A stretch of DNA of 64,000 bases from Urechis unicinctus. Its lineage: Eukaryota; Annelida; Polychaeta; Xenopneusta; Urechidae. The stretch is taken from the NCBI GenBank assembly GCA_034190875.2, contig CM067356.1, positions 51,762,263 to 51,826,262 on the forward strand, read 5' to 3'. A program made the translations under genes and the position numbers. The notes beneath the pieces are model-generated. The model saw only the letters and a list, made by a program, of their open reading frames with translations, ran no database searches and was not told the DNA's origin. Below are positions 1 to 12,345 of the stretch, piece after piece; positions within the stretch are counted from its first letter, which is position 1, and each line of letters starts with the position of its first letter.

Positions 1-1036
1 ATGATGTACTTCTCAAATTCACCATATGTTACGTCGTTCATTCCCCAGTGATGATGTACTCAACTCAACGTCACAATTTGACCATATGTTACGTCGTTCA
101 CAACATTCACAATTCACCATATGTTACGTCGTTCATTCCCAGTGATGATGTACTCAACATTCTCACAATTCACCATATGTTACGTCGTTCTTTCCCAGTG
201 ATGATGTACTCAACATTCTCACAATTCACCATATGTTACGTCGTTCATTCCCAGTGATGATTCTCAACATTCTCACAATTCACCATATGTTACGTCGTTC
301 ATTCCCAGTGATGTGAGTGATGATATACTCAACATTCTCACAATTCACCATATGTTACGTCGTTCATTCCCAGTGATGATGATACGTCATTCTCCCATTC
401 ACCATATGTCGTTCATTCCCAGTGATGATGTACTCAACATTCTCACAATTCACCATATGTCGTCGTTCATTCCAGTGATGATGTACTCAACATTCTCACA
501 ATTCACCATATGTTACGTCGTCGTTCACGTTACGTCGTTCATTCCCAGTTCTCAACATTCTCACAATTCCAGTGATGATGATGTACTCAACATTCTCACA
601 ATTCACCATATGTTACGTCGTTCATTCCCAGTGATGATGTACTCAACATTCTCACAATTCACCATATGTTACGTCGTTCATTCCCAGTGATGATGTACTC
701 AACATTCTCAAATTCACCATTCGTCGTTCTTTTCCCACCACAATTCACCATATGTTACGTCGTTCATTCCCAGTGATGATGTACTCAACATTCTCACAAT
801 TCACCATATGTTACGTCGTTCACATTCCCAGTGATGATGTACTCAACATTCTCACAATATTCACCATGATGTTACGTCGTTCACCATTTTACCGTTCATT
901 CCCAGTGATGATGTACTCAACATTACTCACAGTGATTCACATTCTCATTCACCCAGTGATGATCTCAACGTTCTCACAATTCACCATATTTACGTCGTTC
1001 TTTCCCAGTTTACTCAACCTCACAATTCACCACATG
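1..1036. repeat. 56-bp tandem satellite, truncated by window edge
   Basis: A unit of about 56 bp recurs roughly 17 times. Its recognisable blocks are ACAATTCACCATATG, TTACGTCGTTCATTCCCAGT and GATGATGTACTCAACATTCT. Some units are shortened or rearranged, most visibly near 360-600 and 880-1000. The repeats decay towards 1030. The long open frames across it (for example 313-690) simply translate the repeat in rotating frames and are not genes, since 56 is not a multiple of three. The array runs off the left edge, so its full size is unknown. Confidence 0.95.
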
Positions 1037-4000
1037 CGATTATTATAAACTCAATTTCCTCACAACTCGCCACGCGTCACGCACGTTGAACCATTAAATA
1101 TCTTAAATATTATATGCTGTCAGATAACGTATCTTTTATTAATTTTCGGTTTGCTTACGTAACATTATTTACATCTGCCACCACCCAAAAATGTCCAAAC
1201 TGCGGGGGTCAATACAATGCAGCCTTTAAAGGCTGCAAATCATATAACAAAGCCAAGACAATCAATCAAATTAAAACAACTGAAAATATTACATAGCTCA
1301 GGCGGCCACTCTTATCCCCCCAACATCGACACCCCCCCCCCTCCACCGTCCACCCATAGGTCCCCCCATCCCCAACCCCCTCTGCCATCCTTCCCCCACC
1401 CCCTTCACCCAAAACGCAATCCCTCCCCCAAACTCATTCTCTTAAACCTGTTTCGTCTGCAATACCTTGTCCCCCCAAAACCACAAAGCCTCACCCAAAC
1501 GTTACCAAACCCTCTACCCCTCTTACTACTCCCAAACACCAATTCACCCCCACCTCTTCTGCCAACTAAACACCAAATGTAACAACATAACCCTCCTTAG
1601 CAACTTAACTGTCATATTTTGTTTACCTCTCTACTGTCATCCTCTCTTCTCACCTCTCATCAGATACCAAAGCTTAAACCCTGATGGCAATTGCTTATGA
1701 GCTTCTCAAAGTCGCCATTCCGGTACATGCTATTAACTACCACGTTACTGTAACCAGACAAATCTCCAAGTACCTCAATCAACCGTCTTCAGTATAAACA
1801 TAAACATTACTTCCCATTGTCAAATTACTCAAATTAACTCCATGGCCAACTTATTTATATTATCTCTGCTCATCATCTCCCCCCTATTAAATTTCCCTTC
1901 CCATTCCCAACCAAATCAACCTTTTGATAACTGTTTGGTCATGGAATTGTCAAAGCCTTCAAACCCAACAACCTGAATTCATGCAACACCTACTTCAAAC
2001 TAATCCCAAATGTATTATAATATGTCTCCAAGAAACTTTTTTAAAACTCAACCATAAACCCCACTTTCGAAATAATCATATGATAAGAAAGACAGAACAT
2101 CAGCTAGTCACGGAGGCCTAGCTATGCTTGTAAATAAAAACATCCCATATAAAATAATAAACACAGAATCAGAAATCGAGCACCAAGTGCAAATCAACAT
2201 TTTTAATCAAATATATCACATCTCAAATGTGTATGACAAATCCAACACTATAGACCCAAAACAATATCAGCCAATAGTTAACCTTACCAGAAACATAATA
2301 GTGGGGATTTTAATGCCTATCATCCCTTTTTAGCACCACTCAAGATCACATACTAAAGGAAACGCTCTTTTTAAAATAATACATATAATGACATTACCCT
2401 CCACAATGATAGCTCTCCCACACACTTCTATAATAATGCTAAAAACAAACGAGATTTTACACTAACATCCCAAGATGTATCTCACAAATTTTCATTTAAA
2501 AATACCCACATTACAATGGGAAGTGATTATTCTATCATTTCAATCACAAATAATAAACCAAATTCACACAACTCCTTCCACCCCCCACACAAGTGAAATA
2601 TTAAAACAGCTAATTGGTCCTTGTTTCAAAAACTCTACAAGCAAAACATCAATGCTCAAATCATTTCTTCAAACCCCCTTACCTCTAACGATAATTTCTA
2701 TGATAAACTCATTCAAATAGCTAAACAAGCCATCCTTCTAAATTCTTCACCGTAAACAGCTAATATCCCATCCTTGGTGGAATCCTAACTGTACCCTCAT
2801 AATCAAAGAAAGAAACAAAGCCAGGAACAAATACTATCATAATATCAAAATCCTTTTGGCCAAATAAATGTTCCTCCCTAAACAAACCAAATTTAAAAGA
2901 ACTGTGAAAAACTGTCCATACCCTCAAAGGAAATTACCCTAACACTAATATTCCACCAATCGAAAACCCAAACAATAACAATACAGAAAATAATCAACAA
3001 ATATCAGACACTTTAGTCTCTTATTTTGCAGAAATCAGTTCCAATAACAATCGTCCTTCAGATTTCAACCCCATAAATTCAGAAACCATTGAAACTAATC
3101 CAAATTCACCAATCAATTAACCCTTTTCCTTAACATAACTCACTAAAGCTGTCAATAAATCTAAAACTCAGCCCCAGGCAAAGATCTGCTCATATACTTT
3201 TTTAGGTACTCCTAATTTTTTTTAGCCAACTCTGGCAATCATCCATAACCCCACCCTCCTGGAATTCCTCTATCATTGTCCCCATACTTAAATCGAATCA
3301 GAACCCACACACCCCATCCTCTCATCGCCCCATTAGCCTAACCTCAGTTGCCTCCAAATTATTTTAAACTATTTTAAACAACAGAAAACATGGCACCTAG
3401 AACATAATAATCTCTATAAACCCAAATCTAACAGCTTTTTGACCTCATCATAGTACTACTGACAGTATTCTTTAAATTACCGATGAAATCAATAAAGGAT
3501 TTTTAACTAAAATTAAACTCATGCAATATTTTTAGACGTAACTAATCGGAACGGTACCAGCCAAGACTATTTATCATGGTCACACCCCCACCATATGGGC
3601 AAAGAGTGACCCGGGCTATTGTAGGTATGTTGTGCTGATAATTAAAAAGGGGGGGGGAGCTTTTAAAGTCAGATGAGCTAGATTAATGTCATAACAAAAA
3701 GACTAGCTATATAAATGAAAGCATAAAAACTTGGCATTGCAGGATTAAGCTTTAAAATGGATACACAATTTTATCAACAATAGATCAATACAAGTTAAAG
3801 CAAACAATACCCTGTTCCACTGATAATGGTGCAGTGTACTGTCTCCAACCATTTTTAATATCTTTATCAATTTCTTCTTCCTCATCCATTTATGCAGACG
3901 ACATAGCCATGTGGTCCACTGGTAAACTTTCAACTAAACTAACAAAACTCCTTCAAAATCATTTAAACAAGATTCAAAATTGGGCTTCTAATTTCTAGTA

Positions 4001-4039
4001 CTAAATCAACTACAATGATAACATGTGCATGATTATAGA

Positions 4040-6450
4040 ATATTCACAAGGGGCAGGGTCGACTCCTGGAGCCCTTTGTCGAATGCCGAGCATTATTATG
4101 GCCTGTCACATGCATCTGGCATATGCGTCAACGTTAAGCATTGAGCATGATACTCGACGTGATGGTCTATAGGTCGAGTATATCTCTAGGCTTGCTTATG
4201 CTTGCGGAGCGACGTACTGGTGTCGGTGTTGGTGTGCTCGGGGGGCTCACTGTTGGTGTTGCAAGCTTTTCAGCAGCAGGTGTGGCGCTGCTTGGTGTGG
4301 AGGTGGTCGGCGCAGTCACATCTGATGCTCCACTAGGCTGATGCAAGTCACGCCGATTTCTTCGATACTCCGCACAGTCCCTGGTCTGTATGTTGTATGA
4401 TCGAGGTGTTCCTGCTGGTTTGGTAACAACGGCATGTTTGGCGCTCGACCAGACCGTTTGCCTGGGGGTATCTGGGACTTGAGGTGAAGTGGCAGAACCC
4501 CCAGTCCTTTGCAAAATCTGCAAGCTCACACGACGAGTATCGCGGTCCATTGTCGCTGACCACTTTCTCCAGAATTCCGTGTCGTGCAAAAATTCCTTTA
4601 GTTCTCCGGATGACTGTTGCACTGGTGGTGTTTTGCAGACACTCCAACTCCATGTACTTGCTGTAGTAATCAGTGATTAGCAAGTAGTTCCCGCTGTCCC
4701 ACTGGAAGAGGTCAGAGGCGACATTCTGCCATGCTCTCGATGGCAACTCGTGAGGAATCATGGGTTCCTTTTGGTTTGCTCTCCTGGTCTCCAGGCATAC
4801 TGGACATTTAGCACACATGTCCTCAATTTGTCCATTCATGCTGGGCTAGTACATGATGTCTCGGGCGCGTCGCTTGCATAGTTCCATGCCCATGTGCTCT
4901 TGGTGGACCAGTTTTAGTATATCTGGTCCTTTCAACAAGTCGCAGAGAGGAGCGGTGATGTCGGACAGATTTGGTGCAAACCTGGCAAGGTAGTTGACCA
5001 TTCCGAGTATGGTTTCCAGCTCTGCATGGTCTTTGGGACACTCCATTTTGTGGACGGCCTTGACTTTCCTGGGGTCCTGTTTTAGGCCATTGGCAATCAG
5101 CAGGTGTCCGAAGTATGTCACCTACTGAGATTTGAACGTGTATTTGTCACGGTTGAGCTTGACTCCGCGCTCCTTGAACCTGCGTATGACAGCGAGCAGG
5201 TTGGCGTCGTGCTCCTTGGCCGTGGTTCCCCACACAATCGTATCATCACTGATTGTGGCGATGTTTTCGAGACCTTCGATTGTCTCTTCCATTTTCATTT
5301 GAAAAATGTCCTGCTCGGACAGTACACCAAACGGGAGCCACGTGAAACGATATCTCCCAAGGAACGAGTTGAATGTTGTCATCTTCGAACTTTCTGGCGA
5401 CAACTTGATGTTCCAATAGCCTGATCTGGCATCAAGGGTCGAGAAATATTTAGCTCTTGCGAGTCTCGACATGATCTCATCGAGTGTCCTCATGGGGTAG
5501 TGCTCGCGTTTGGATGGCTCGGTTCAGGTCTCGTGGATCCAGGCACACACGTAGCTTTCCTGTGCTGGGTTTCTCAACAATTACCAGAGAGTTTACCCAA
5601 TCAGTGGGCTCAGTCACCTTCACAATGATCCCAGCAGCCTCCACGGAGAGCGACTGGTACTCTGCGTGGTGGATGGATGACTGGTGTCACGTCTGGATCT
5701 AGCTTGAAGGTATGCTGGCCCGGTAGGAGTCTCCAAACTCCTGGTTGATCTGGTCAGTCAGGTTCTGCTGGCTGACTGGCTGTGGTGTCTGTGGCTTGTT
5801 GTCGATGGACATGATGACCTTGATGAGCTTGAGGTCCTGGCACGCAGTGAAGCCAAGGACTGGTGGCGATTGGGCGTTGACAACAAAGAACTCTAGATTG
5901 AGCGTTGTTGACTTGGACGCGCAGTGAAGTCGGCATCGCCCGCGTACATCAAGTGGCTGTCCTCCGTACCCATACAGATGTCGATTCGTCGGCAGAAGAT
6001 CTGCATCTGGGCCTATCGTGCGCTGGACGCGCAGCGAAGTCGGCATCGCCCACGTACATCAAATGGCTGTCCTCCTTACCCATACAGATGTCGATTCGTC
6101 GGCAGAAGATCTGCATCTGGGCCTATCGTGTTGAAGACGTCCACCGGGATGACATTGGTTTGAGCACGAGTGTCCAACTTAAATTCTAGGTCCTGATTTG
6201 CCTCGGACACAAACACGTTGCAGAATGCCTCGTTCTCACGTCGGTCTGACGTCACAGACTCGATGAATAGATCACCATTCGCGTCGTAGTAGTTTTGGTT
6301 ATTGTCGAACTCGACAAGATCCACTTTACGTGTGCGACGACACATTTTGGAGAAATGGTCTGTCTTCTTACACTTGTGACAGGTACGACCCATTGCGGGG
6401 CATTCTCCACCAGCTCTGTTGTGGTTGTACCCACAGTTGTCCTACCGTTT
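4040..6450 (-). mobile_element. Ty3/gypsy-like retrotransposon fragment nested in the LINE
   Basis: Read on the minus strand, the order is gag knuckle, protease, RT, integrase. A CCHC knuckle (CHKCKKTDHFSKMC) lies at about 6340-6390. A degenerate protease follows, with LDTRAQTNVIP where families have DTGA. RT lies in 5122-5493 (YFSTLDARSGYWNIKLS, LPFGVLSEQDIFQMKMEE, ISDDTIVWG). The RT connection is in 4846-5121 (GMVNYLARFAPNLSDITAPL). Integrase is in 4348-4839 (CPVCLETRR, DYYSKYMELECL, VSDNGPRYSS, YPQANGLVERQ). The C-terminal tail contains PRSYNIQTRDCAEYRRNRR and ends near 4167. The connection jumps from CDLLKG directly to LVHQEH, so the RNase H core is absent. No LTRs were seen. Frameshifts show it is dead. 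The family resembles the Mag/K02A2.6-like gypsy group; this is an inference. Confidence 0.85.
5919..6131. repeat. Tandem duplication of about 106 bp inside the gypsy fragment
   Basis: The stretch from GAAGTCGGCATCGCCC to GATCTGCATCTGGGCCTATC occurs twice, beginning near 5925 and again near 6031, with only a few mismatches. It lies in the protease-RT junction of the gypsy fragment and duplicates the same coding stretch (GPDADLLPTNRHLYGYGGQ on the minus strand). Confidence 0.85.
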
Positions 6451-7605
6451 CCCCGACTACCATCTCATAAATTCAACAAATCATCATGCACACAACCATA
6501 TCTTTCCATCTTTAAAGTAGAAGCAATAGCAATCATTACCTTACACATATCTCTCCATTCCAAAATTCCTAATCCCACCATTCTCTATGACTGCCTTTCA
6601 GTTATTCCTGCCCTTCAAGGAAAAACTATAAATATATTTATATAAGAAAAAAAACCCTCTCCGCTCTCCTTGCCTTTCAAAATTGCCATACTTCTATAAT
6701 TTGGATACCAGCTCTTTGTGGATTAACAGGAAACGAAATTGAGGATGCAAAAGCCAAAAGTTCTCATTAAAATATTTTTACTCAATATATTTCAATAGAT
6801 GAATAAAGTTATTCTACAAACTTTGCAAAATACTAAAACCCATTACAAGCTATAAACCTATTATCTTTGACAATAACATCCACTCAGATAAAATCCTAAC
6901 TTCCATAGCATTAGATAATCCCCCACCTCAAATATTACAAAGCTAAACATAACCAAGTACAACACACAGATCCCAACTGCCACACCTATCACACGCCCGA
7001 AACCACACATCACTTTTTATTTACCTGTTCCAAGTTCAAAAACCACCGCATCCCACTAATCAAGAAATTAAAATAACACAAATAGAAAAAAAAGGAAATA
7101 ATACATCAAACAATCACTTTCATTCATCCCCCAACAATTTTCCTCCCAAAGTCTATCACACACATACTCTTTGCACTTATTTTTAATTTTTTTCTTCTAT
7201 CCTTCACTATTTGTGTGCTATCAAGGAACCCCCATGACCTTATAAGGGCATGGGCATTGTCGGGCTATTTTTCTTCTTACTTTAATGCGCTGGAGTGGTC
7301 CCCAGTGTGAGAAATCTCCTTTATTTTGCACATTCGTACAATCAAGTTAGGTACACCTCATTTCATTTTCATTATAGTTTTTTTTTCTCTCACATTTTAT
7401 TTTAACAGAGCCACACATCCTCCAATAATACTTTTCATTTCTGTGTTTCCTCGGTCGTTACTCTATCCTATAACTCCTCTTCTTGATGTCTAGGTGGCGT
7501 TATTTTGCGTGATAAGAAGCGCAACGAAACACATTAATAGTGGTACATGGCCAAAGCTGCCAAAGCCACCATAATTTGAATAAACAACAACAACGTTTTT
7601 CCTCA

Positions 7606-8390
7606 CTATCATTCACAACACTAATGCACCTTACCTCCGCATCGTAACCGATGCTAATAATCATAAACATATATTAGCACATGGCCATAGCAATCGAGTG
7701 TGACACCGCCATTCCTGTTCAGGAATAAAAGGTAAGACAATGCAGTATTTCCATGAATGAGGGGGGTATTCAAAACGAGTGTGACGCATAACCCATCGAT
7801 TTAGTTCATAAAAAACCTCGATTCCGGCAGATATTTGTTAATAATGATAATAATAATAGTCTTGAATTTCGGATTAAGAATCAATTTGAACAAAAATCTG
7901 ACTAAATATATCATATTTATGCTTTCGACATAGGTAATGAATGGGGCGCCTTTGATTTGTGCTCCACATGCACTGGCTGTGCCAACTGTCGGTGAAAGCC
8001 TGAGTCCCAAGTTTGCCTCCCTTGCTCAAAGTGGATCCTACATTATATGTACAATTTATTGACCAATCATTGTATAATAATTACTTATATCAGAAACCTA
8101 TGGACTACCACAGAAGGTCCCCATATATGGCCTTTAACATATTTTGCTATGAATCCAAATTGATAAACAAGGGTTAACAACGGTACACATCTGTTAAGTT
8201 CGTCACTGACCAGCAGCACTGTTCGCAATTCAACACTTTAGTAGGTTAACATAAGAATGCAATGTAGTCAATTTCATGAAGGTACATACATAATACATTC
8301 AATACCTCCATGGAAAAATTTATGGGAGAAGTATTTTTATAAATTTACTATAGCATGTCTTTGACATAACCAGCCTGGTGCCGTATCGAC
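7606..8390. other. Intergenic, no recognised gene
   Basis: Between the LINE tail and the first 53-bp satellite units I see only AT-rich sequence with a short ATAATAATAAT run near 7845. The open frame on the minus strand here has no recognisable motif. Confidence 0.5.
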
Positions 8391-8394
8391 AGTC

Positions 8395-8722
8395 ATTCGC
8401 ATCATCAGACTCGTCTAAATAAGTCTAACTAATCTGTCACATTACATATTTAACTAATCAGCTCCTATCGCCAAATCAACATCAGGCTGATCTTAACTTG
8501 ACTGACGAATCGGTTCCCATCGCCCTAAAAGCATCAGAATAATCTTACTTCAGCTAGCTTACCAGCCCACACCGCCGTCATTATATCACACTGGTGTAAC
8601 CTGGGTTAACTAATTAGCTCCCACCGCCTTAACAACATCAAACTCATCTTATTGTGGCTAACACATTAACTCCCATCACTCTAACGACATCAGATCTTAC
8701 TTTGGCTGACTAATCAACTCCC
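8395..8722. repeat. Degenerate copies of the 53-bp satellite
   Basis: About six diverged units with the pattern CATCAGRCTSATCTTA...TAACTAATCAGCTCCCATCGCC. They are clearly related to the homogeneous array at 12346-13800 but far more mutated. The block abuts the 3' (low-coordinate) end of the second gypsy fragment. Confidence 0.8.
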
Positions 8723-8723
8723 G

Positions 8724-11700
8724 CTAAATACCAACAAGGTACGCCAACCTCATCATGTATATCAGAATCTGGTGTGTGCTACATGCTACACTGGTGCACA
8801 GAACAATCTGAATCTCATACTCGGAGTCTGAATCTGAGTGAATCGACCCTATATCATCAGTAGGTGCTGTATCGGATTGCCGAGTCTTTATGTCAAGCAA
8901 GTGACTCCTAAGCATTGCTTTCCTTGGCCCCCATCTGATGGCTCGAGTAGAAACATAGGACCTTGTGTCGGTCCCATCATCCACACGGTAAGGAACATCG
9001 TTCCATATATCTTGGTCAATGTGCCGTGTTTTATGTCTTAGGTTCATCACAAAAACTCGTCCACCGATGGGAGGACTATTTCCAGCTTGACCATGTGAAC
9101 TTTTACCCATTCTATTGAATCAATCGATTGTTAATCTGGCTGTCTTTTTCCGAAGACATAGACAATAGGTAACGTTAGGTCACGTCCTAATAATATATAT
9201 TGCGGACTGTAACCTGTTATGTTGTGTGGGGTTGTGCTGTATCCAAATACAAGTGATGCCAAGTACTCAGACCACCTCTCTTTCACTCGTAGTTGATTGC
9301 GTACCGCGATTCTCACACATTGTGCGTTGCCTTGGGGCCGATAAGGAACCGCCCTCGTCTTCTTGATCTTGTACGCTTATATCACTCGACCTTTTAAATT
9401 CCTGCCTTGATCTGAGTGCGGCCGTCCTGGCACATAAAATCTCACAAACCAGTTCTCGATTAAGGCTTTTGCAATGGTCTCCGTTTTTTACTTTATCGGT
9501 GGGGCAGATTGAGTGCACTTTATAATAATGTCGGTTATCACCAAGACATCCGCATAACCTTTTCTATCCTTTTCTAAGACAGTGTTGCTCCAAGGCTTAT
9601 ATTTAACATCGAAGTTGAATGAACTCTGCTGCCAATCGCGTCTCTGTGGGGTTAAGTTTGGCAGTCGATTGAAGGTAACGGAGTAGGTTGTTGCCTGTGA
9701 ATACTGTGAACCTTGATCTTATAAGCAGATCATGGAACTTTTCAGTGACGGCCCACTGTGATTAATTCTTGCTGCTATAGTTTACATGTTTCTATCCCCC
9801 TTTCTCAAGACTCGACTTTCGTAGCTAATAACTCTTATGTTTCCGTCCTGTACCTGGTTTTGCACAAAAGGATAAAAGGCTGGAAAAAGTCTAGATGTGC
9901 AAAGATTGGAGTATACTTGAAGGCGTTCACTGCATTTTGGCAGGCTGGGGGCCATAGCACTGAAATGTCTCTCGGGGTAGCCTTCTTCCCACTGCCATCT
10001 ACGCTTAACAGGGCATCAAGTGGGGCTGCCATCTTTGAAAAACCATCAGTAATTTAGCAATATTAGCTTGCAAGTCTTAGGAATCTACGAAGTTCCCTCT
10101 TTGTCTCCCACTCCTGGATGACCCTCATATCAGGTGCATCAGTTATCAGATCTGATTCTATCACAAAGCGAATGTCTCGGGTTTCACTTTCAGCTAATGG
10201 ATGGACAACCGTGTCAGCACAAGGGCTATCCTTTCTAGCATCACCTCAAATATTGTACCAAAGACAACAAGGTCATATAGATTATTAATCAAAGTTAGAA
10301 CGTTTTCATCCCCAAAGTCATTGCATAGACCCACAGACAATTCATACAATCTTCCTACTGTTGGTCTGAAGGCGATCCTCTTCTGCAGCATCGAGTTTGT
10401 AAAAGCCATGGGCTAGTTCCAAACTACAAAAGTACATTCCCCCCCCCCTCAAAGTCATCCTCGGATCGTCTTTTTGTTCAAGGCTCGATAATCACAAACT
10501 ACCCTGATCCTCCCGGATGGTTTCCTGGGTGAGGCATAAGGGCTCGTAGATTCCTGTATGATTCTCCTTTCAAGGGCTGTTCTGATCGATTCTTTAACCT
10601 CTCTCCGCTGATTTGGAGGGGCATTGCGTTACTGCATCATAAAAGGTTGGTTACTAGTTGGGCAATGCGATGGGATACCAGGTTACAATAGCCCACACCA
10701 TCTTCATTTTTAGTGAAAACATGAACGTGCATCTAAAAAAGCCCCTTCTATTATTTCTGTTAATCAAGAGTTTGGGATATCTGCATGCGAGACACCAGGG
10801 TGGAAACTATGACATTAAAGGTTATTCCACCTCGGTCGCTAGGGGTAGTGGTGACGTGGAATCTGATCTGGTGAGCATTTACTTGATTCCAGGTAAGTTA
10901 AGGTTCTAAGGAAGCAGCACTTGCCATGGCCTTTGGGGTCCTTGGTTGAAGGTACAGCTCTTGGCCATTCCAAATGTCAACCGACACACGGCCTGCGTGT
11001 GTGGCAGTAGCATAAGACAAATCACTGCCAGTGGGCTGGCAAAACCCATCAATGATCTGTACAGATCTTGCTCGGATCAATTAGGGCCCTGTTACAGCTA
11101 CTCTCACTACTCTCTCCAAGCACATCTGGTCCCTGGTCCCTTGAAGCAATACTAGAACTTCCTAAAACCCATTTTTCTACTCGGTGCGCCCTGTGTCCGA
11201 CAGGTACTTTTCTTCAAATCTTTCTATGAAAAATTGACCTACCCTTTTGAGGATATTACAACCCAGCATCCTGGGAAGTTTTCGTTCATGCATTCTATAG
11301 GTGTTCCTTCAGGAACGCGGACCACAAGAAAACCCATGCTCGAAAACGTATGTCCACACAATTCGGTGTCCCTTTCAATACATCCGAGATATGGCATGTC
11401 AAGTCTTGATGCAGGAGGACACATCTCGCGGGTAGCTTCCTTTCCAGAGTTTATTGTAATACATGCCGACAATCATTACTAACAATATCTGTAAGTCTGC
11501 CCTTCAGGGTCTGCTATCATGAACTCCAGTAATTGAGATTTGGCTGCTCCCGGCGTCCATGGAGGTACATACATAATACAAAAATGAAGATCAAGAAGGT
11601 CTGCCTGTTTGTATGTGAAAAATATCTGTCTTGACAGCTCCTCAAACTCTGGGTCTAGAGGCTAAGGTGTTCTCAGGCTTGAATTTCCGTCCTACCCAAA

Positions 11701-11950
11701 ACTTCTGTTGTCCCTATCATAACCTCCTATGTGCTGAATAATAAATGATGTGTTCTCTTCATAAGTACCTTTATGGGCAGCTAGGTGAACTCTCAGGTCA
11801 GCCCCCCATTCCTTAATGGTGGGATGCAAAGACGAAGCAGGCCAATCTCGAAATCTTTCTTCCCTCCTTGGAGATGAGCGATAGACAACAGTCTGCTGGC
11901 ATTTTCCCAACATTTCTTCTACCTCAACTTTGAAATTAAGTGACAGGGGT
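8724..11950 (-). mobile_element. Second Ty3/gypsy-like retrotransposon fragment, pol nearly complete in order but broken
   Basis: On the minus strand, from high to low coordinates: gag-like sequence (HIGGYDRDNRSFG near 11700) and a post-protease linker at 11239-11472 (YLGCIERDTELCGHTF, MGFLVVRVPEGTPIE). The RT N-terminus follows at about 10500-10630 (IIQESTSPYASP, then GRIRVVCDYRALNKKTI). RT palm remnants lie at 10194-10409 (LYDLVVFGTIFEVMLERI), with the catalytic DD context lost. RNase H connection and core are at about 9560-10032 (TPRDISVLWPPACQNAVNAF; WAVTEKFHDLL; FTGNN where families have TDNN). Integrase lies at about 9131-9450 (HSDQGRN, PYRPQGNAQC, SEYLASLVFGYSTTPH, TGYSPQYILLGRD). A post-integrase tail is at 8724-9110. 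Frames switch repeatedly, so it is a fossil. It differs in motifs from the element at 4-6.4 kb, and no LTR pair was recognised. Confidence 0.85.
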
Positions 11951-12345
11951 CTCGGTTATTGCCACAACCCCCATCCTGCAGAATGCGTTAAATGTAACAC
12001 TCAGTATCTTCTGGGGATTAGATTCGAACAAATCAAAAGAATCGCCAAAGGCAATATTAATTATATCGTAGGCTAAACCTGTCAAGACTAGACCCCTACT
12101 TGACCCCTGTCCCCTACAAAACCACGTCGGTGATCAAAAGAGCTACTTTGATCACGGTATACAAAATTCATTTAAATGAATAACTCAATGACATTCTATT
12201 AAAACACACAACTTTCTTAGAACAAAACACACTATCGACCCTTCGCGAATGAGAGGCAAACCAATAGAGACAAAGGGGTCTGCTTGGTGGCGAGCCAGTT
12301 TCCCGCGTGCCAGAAGTCAGTGACAGTCACGTCACACTTCCAACA
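11951..12345. other. Spacer between gypsy fragment and satellite
   Basis: No gene. The interval lies where the 5' leader or LTR of the minus-strand gypsy element would be expected, but I could not match it to any sequence at the other end of the element. Confidence 0.4.

Larger units (their letters stand above)
1150..7605 (+). mobile_element. Decayed non-LTR retrotransposon (LINE) with ORF1 zinc knuckle, APE, RT and RNase H remnants, interrupted by a gypsy fragment
   Basis: Pieces occur in the canonical LINE order on the plus strand. An ORF1-type knuckle (CPNCGGQYNAAFKGC, with the usual His replaced by Tyr) lies at about 1180-1240, followed by a proline-rich tail. An APE-like endonuclease runs from 1924 (WSWNCQSLQ, then CLQETF), with a GDFNA-type motif near 2305 in another frame. 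RT blocks follow: IVPILKSN...SHRPISLTSVASKLF at about 3275-3365, FLDV at about 3527, and YADDIAMWST at 3888-3917. After the inserted gypsy piece, an RNase H end (WIPALCGLTGNEIEDAKAKS) lies near 6700-6770 and a Cys/His tail near 6975-7025. The 3' end has a CAACAACAAC tail at about 7585-7599. Many stops and frameshifts make it inactive. RNase H suggests an I-group LINE; the clade is an inference. Most of the segment between RT and RNase H is missing. Confidence 0.85.

Noticed and set aside
48..1048. Overlapping 70-125 aa open frames at the left edge
   Set aside because: They follow the 56-bp satellite and change frame with each unit; the shared peptide strings come from the DNA repeat.
4141..4680. 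Plus-strand frames over the gypsy integrase region
   Set aside because: They are antisense shadows of the integrase tail and core read on the minus strand.
8278..11585. GGTACATACATAATAC at about 8281 and 11564 as LTR traces of the second gypsy fragment
   Set aside because: The match is only about 16 bases, low in complexity, and does not extend. The second site lies within the coding part.
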